The position numbers and the translations under genes are program-made. Shown one piece after another: positions 6,229-8,175 of a stretch of 8,175 nt of DNA. Below the pieces are notes generated by a model that was not told the origin of the DNA, did no database searches, and worked only from the letters and a program-made list of their open reading frames with translations. Source of the stretch: an uncultured Prevotella sp. (lineage in GTDB: Bacteria > Bacteroidota > Bacteroidia > Bacteroidales > Bacteroidaceae); contig CAKQXI010000108.1 of assembly GCA_934281565.1 (NCBI GenBank), forward strand, positions 1-8,175. The letters run 5' to 3'. Each line of letters begins with the position of its first letter. Positions within the stretch are counted from its first letter, which is position 1.

Positions 6229-7062
6229 TTATAACTTAGCAAGTTCTTCTGCCATCTGTTCCTGCAATTCCTTGGCTTTCTGTCCTGCTACCTCGGCAAA
6301 GTCCTCGCCATTGCTGGCATAGATGATGCCACGGGAAGAATTGACGAGCAAGCCACAGTCCTTGATGATGCCATATTTGCATACTTCTTGTAGACTTCCT
6401 CCTTGTGCTCCTACACCGGGTACGAGCAGGAAATGAGTTGGGGCAACCTTGCGGATGTCCTCGAACATCTTGCCTTGTGTGGCACCTACTACATACATCA
6501 TGTTCTCATCATTGCCCCATTCCTGACTCTTAGCCAATACTTTTTCAAAGAGACGAACACCGTTCTTGTCTTCTGTGAGCTGGAAGTCATGGCTTCCTTT
6601 GTTGCTTGTGAGTGCCAAGAGGATAACCCATTTGCCATCATATTCAAGGAATGGCTTTACCGAATCTTCACCCATATAAGGGGCAACGGTGAGAGCATCG
6701 AGGTTATACTCCTCGAAGAATGTGCGGGCATACATCTTGGAGGTGTTGCCGATGTCACCACGTTTAGCATCGGCGATGATGAAGTGGTGAGGGTAGTGCT
6801 CATTGAGGTAAGCGATGGTCTTGTCGAAAGCAATCATGCCAGCAAGTCCCATGCTCTCATAGAAAGCCAAGTTTGGCTTGTATGATACACAGTAAGGGGC
6901 TGTGGCATCAATGATAGCTTTGTTGAAAGCGAAGATGATGTCCTCGGTTTTGTCATACTGCTTGGTGAGGTGCTCTGGCACCTTTTTTATATCTGTATCA
7001 AGACCTACGCACAAGAAACTTTTCTTGGCGAAGATTTGTTCTACTAATTCTTTGCGGTTCAT
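6229..7062 (-). CDS. pyrF: Orotidine 5'-phosphate decarboxylase PyrF
   Basis: Last step of de novo UMP synthesis in the cytoplasm: decarboxylates OMP to UMP as a dimer with a TIM-barrel fold. 277 residues from the ATG at 7062, the size of the longer bacterial subfamily (about 270-280) and not of the E. coli type (about 240). Seen: FLCVGLDTD (16-24), KPNLAFYE (62-69), the catalytic DAKRGDIGNT (98-107, with D98, K100 and D103 as the charged network), VAPYMGED (126-133), LLALTSNKG (148-156) and the phosphate loop VPGVGAQGG (214-222), then NSSRG (241-245). The frame stays open for 37 more codons upstream to another ATG at 7173. That extension translates the repeat array and has no family counterpart, so I reject it; MNRKELVEQIF is the natural start. 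No TAnnTTTG element was found in the gap to prfA, so pyrF may be read through from prfA. Confidence 0.96.
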   Translation of the reverse strand: MNRKELVEQIFAKKSFLCVGLDTDIKKVPEHLTKQYDKTEDIIFAFNKAIIDATAPYCVSYKPNLAFYESMGLAGMIAFDKTIAYLNEHYPHHFIIADAKRGDIGNTSKMYARTFFEEYNLDALTVAPYMGEDSVKPFLEYDGKWVILLALTSNKGSHDFQLTEDKNGVRLFEKVLAKSQEWGNDENMMYVVGATQGKMFEDIRKVAPTHFLLVPGVGAQGGSLQEVCKYGIIKDCGLLVNSSRGIIYASNGEDFAEVAGQKAKELQEQMAEELAKL

Positions 7063-7093
7063 TTTATATATTATATTTATAAGTGAAGAATGT

Positions 7094-7248
7094 TTCGGGA
7101 ATTTAAGAGTAGTTAGAGGGAAGTTAAGAGAAGTTAAGGGACAATAGTCTTTAGGGATTGTCCTTAAAGGCATTCGTCCCTTAACTTCCCGAACGACCGA
7201 AAGGGAGTGATAACTTTCCTTAACTTCTCTCTTAATCTCCCTCTAACT
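7094..7248. repeat. Purine/pyrimidine-rich inverted-repeat array in the prfA-pyrF gap
   Basis: The left arm (7111-7141, plus strand) is built on AGTTAGA and AGTTAAG units at 7111, 7122 and 7132, spaced 11 and 10 nt apart and separated by GGGA or AGA. The right arm (7217-7248) is its reverse complement with about two mismatches and a 2-nt indel. Inside it a second pair, TCCCTTAACTTCCC (7177-7190), matches parts of the left arm, and TTCGGGAA (7094-7101) faces TTCCCGAA (7186-7193). The polarity (AGTTA inward on the left, TAACT outward on the right) is the same as in the heptad arrays, but the period is not 7. It begins directly after the prfA stop codon. The 187-nt gap shows no promoter and no credible ORF. 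Confidence 0.8.
7134..7167. other. Hairpin nested in the prfA-pyrF array
   Basis: TTAAGGGACAAT (7134-7145) pairs with ATTGTCCTTAA (7157-7167), leaving one bulged base and an 11-nt loop. It is about 11 bp and is the most compact fold in this gap. There is no T tract after it on the minus strand, so it is not a typical intrinsic terminator. It competes for the same bases with the larger arm-to-arm pairing, so only one of the two folds can form at a time. Confidence 0.5.
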
Positions 7249-7249
7249 T

Positions 7250-8175
7250 CTACAATTCCGTTTCCTTCAATTTCTCAGCATTCTCTGCCACGGTGAGTGC
7301 ATCAATCATGTCCTGGATGTCTCCACCGAGGAAACCGCTCAGGTCATGAGTGGTGTAACCAATGCGATGGTCGGTGACACGACCTTGTGGAAAGTTGTAA
7401 GTGCGGATCTTGGCACTGCGGTCGCCTGTTGATACAAGACTCTTACGACGACTGGCAATGTCATCGACATATTTCTGATGCTCACGGTCATGGATGAATG
7501 TATAGAGACGGCTCAAGGCACGTTCCTTGTTCTTAGGCTGGTCACGAGTCTCTGTACACTCAATGAGGATTTCCTCTACTTCGCCAGTGTTTGGGTTCTT
7601 CCAAGGATAACGCAAGCGAACACCTGACTCAACCTTGTTCACATTCTGACCACCAGCACCAGAGCTACGGAAAGTATCCCACTTGATGTCGCCCTCGTTG
7701 ATGTTCACCTCGAACTTGTCTGCCTCTGGCAAAACAGCCACGGTAGCGGCAGAGGTGTGCATACGACCTTGTGTCTCTGTGGCAGGAACACGCTGTACAC
7801 GGTGAACGCCACTCTCATACTTCAATGTGCCATAGACATCAGTTCCGCTAACGGCGAAGTCGATTTCCTTGTATCCACCAACAGCACCCTCTGAGACTGA
7901 GGTAACACTGACATTCCATCCCTTGGACTCGCAGTATTTCTTATACATATTAAATAGGTCGCCTGCGAAAAGGGCAGCCTCATCGCCACCAGCTCCACCA
8001 CGGATTTCCATCTGTACGTTCTTGGCATCCTCTGGGTCCTTAGGCACAAGGGCTATCTTGATTTCTTCTTCCAGCTTAGGTTGGAGAGCCTCGTTCTCGT
8101 TCAGTTCCTCACGTGCCATTTCTTTCATGTCTGGGTCACTTTCATTGGCAAGGACATCCTTTGCTTCCTTGATGG
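7250..8175 (-). CDS. prfA: Peptide chain release factor 1 (RF1), N-terminus cut by window edge
   Basis: Reads UAA and UAG stop codons in the ribosomal A site and triggers peptide release. 307 codons are visible (7250-8173 plus two edge bases); roughly 50-60 N-terminal residues are missing. The frame is open to the right edge, so the Met at 8128 is internal and not the start. In numbering from that Met: GGAGGDEAALFA (44-55), the stop-codon-reading tripeptide PAT (115-117) in the context VQRVPATETQGRMHTSAA, and the catalytic GGQ (159-161) in SSGAGGQNVNKVESGVR. PAT identifies RF1 and not RF2, which has SPF. A loop of about 12 residues after the GGQ domain start (around YPWKNPNTGEVEE) is a lineage trait I associate with Bacteroidota. 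The gene ends in TAG, directly followed by the first unit of an inverted-repeat array. Confidence 0.96.
   Translation of the reverse strand, partial: IKEAKDVLANESDPDMKEMAREELNENEALQPKLEEEIKIALVPKDPEDAKNVQMEIRGGAGGDEAALFAGDLFNMYKKYCESKGWNVSVTSVSEGAVGGYKEIDFAVSGTDVYGTLKYESGVHRVQRVPATETQGRMHTSAATVAVLPEADKFEVNINEGDIKWDTFRSSGAGGQNVNKVESGVRLRYPWKNPNTGEVEEILIECTETRDQPKNKERALSRLYTFIHDREHQKYVDDIASRRKSLVSTGDRSAKIRTYNFPQGRVTDHRIGYTTHDLSGFLGGDIQDMIDALTVAENAEKLKETEL

Noticed and set aside
6403..6885. 160-codon open frame on the plus strand
   Set aside because: Antisense shadow of pyrF, which has its complete DAKRGD and VPGVGAQGG motifs on the minus strand.
7063..7173. Upstream ATG extending pyrF by 37 codons
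   Set aside because: The extension translates repeat-array DNA and no PyrF has such a leader; the ATG at 7062 gives the family start.

Overview
The window reads as chromosomal housekeeping DNA from a member of the Bacteroidota, most likely Prevotellaceae or a close relative. Three things point there: a fused LpxC-FabZ protein, which is characteristic of this phylum; promoters with the Bacteroidota -7 element TAnnTTTG and no strong Shine-Dalgarno sequences; and a release factor 1 with an extra loop after the GGQ motif of the kind I associate with this phylum. The genus is an inference from overall feel and was not tested.

All seven genes lie on the minus strand, so transcription runs from the right edge to the left. 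In transcription order they are prfA (release factor 1, N-terminus off the right edge), pyrF (OMP decarboxylase), lpxD, lpxC-fabZ (one fused gene), lpxA, miaA (tRNA dimethylallyltransferase) and a class A penicillin-binding protein (C-terminal half off the left edge). LpxA, the LpxC half and LpxD catalyse the first three steps of lipid A synthesis, and the FabZ half works in the fatty acid cycle that makes the 3-hydroxyacyl-ACP donors LpxA and LpxD use. With the penicillin-binding protein next door, the middle and left of the window form an envelope-building block. prfA, pyrF and miaA are translation and nucleotide housekeeping genes.

The genes are ordinary; the gaps are not. Two gaps (miaA/PBP and pyrF/lpxD) hold a recognisable promoter and no arrays. 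The other four (prfA/pyrF, lpxD/lpxC-fabZ, lpxC-fabZ/lpxA, lpxA/miaA) have no recognisable promoter and are filled almost from stop codon to start codon by short tandem repeats. The repeats are facing inverted arrays around a central unique core. Three are built from 7-nt units (AGTTTAT/AGTTAAT in two gaps, AATTTAT/AATTAAG/AATTAAT in one); the fourth is a purine-rich relative built on AGTTAAG. In two gaps the arms can form a stem of about 42 bp. The cores of three gaps share a motif, CARTCTT followed by GGCGnAG(CC), flipped in one gap relative to the arms. This repeat family inside an apparent operon is the part of the window most worth following up.

The likely transcription units are lpxD-(lpxC-fabZ)-lpxA-miaA from a promoter at 6131-6165, and the penicillin-binding protein from its own promoter at 1497-1531. 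How prfA and pyrF are transcribed cannot be settled here. No tRNA, rRNA, CRISPR array, insertion sequence or phage gene was seen.
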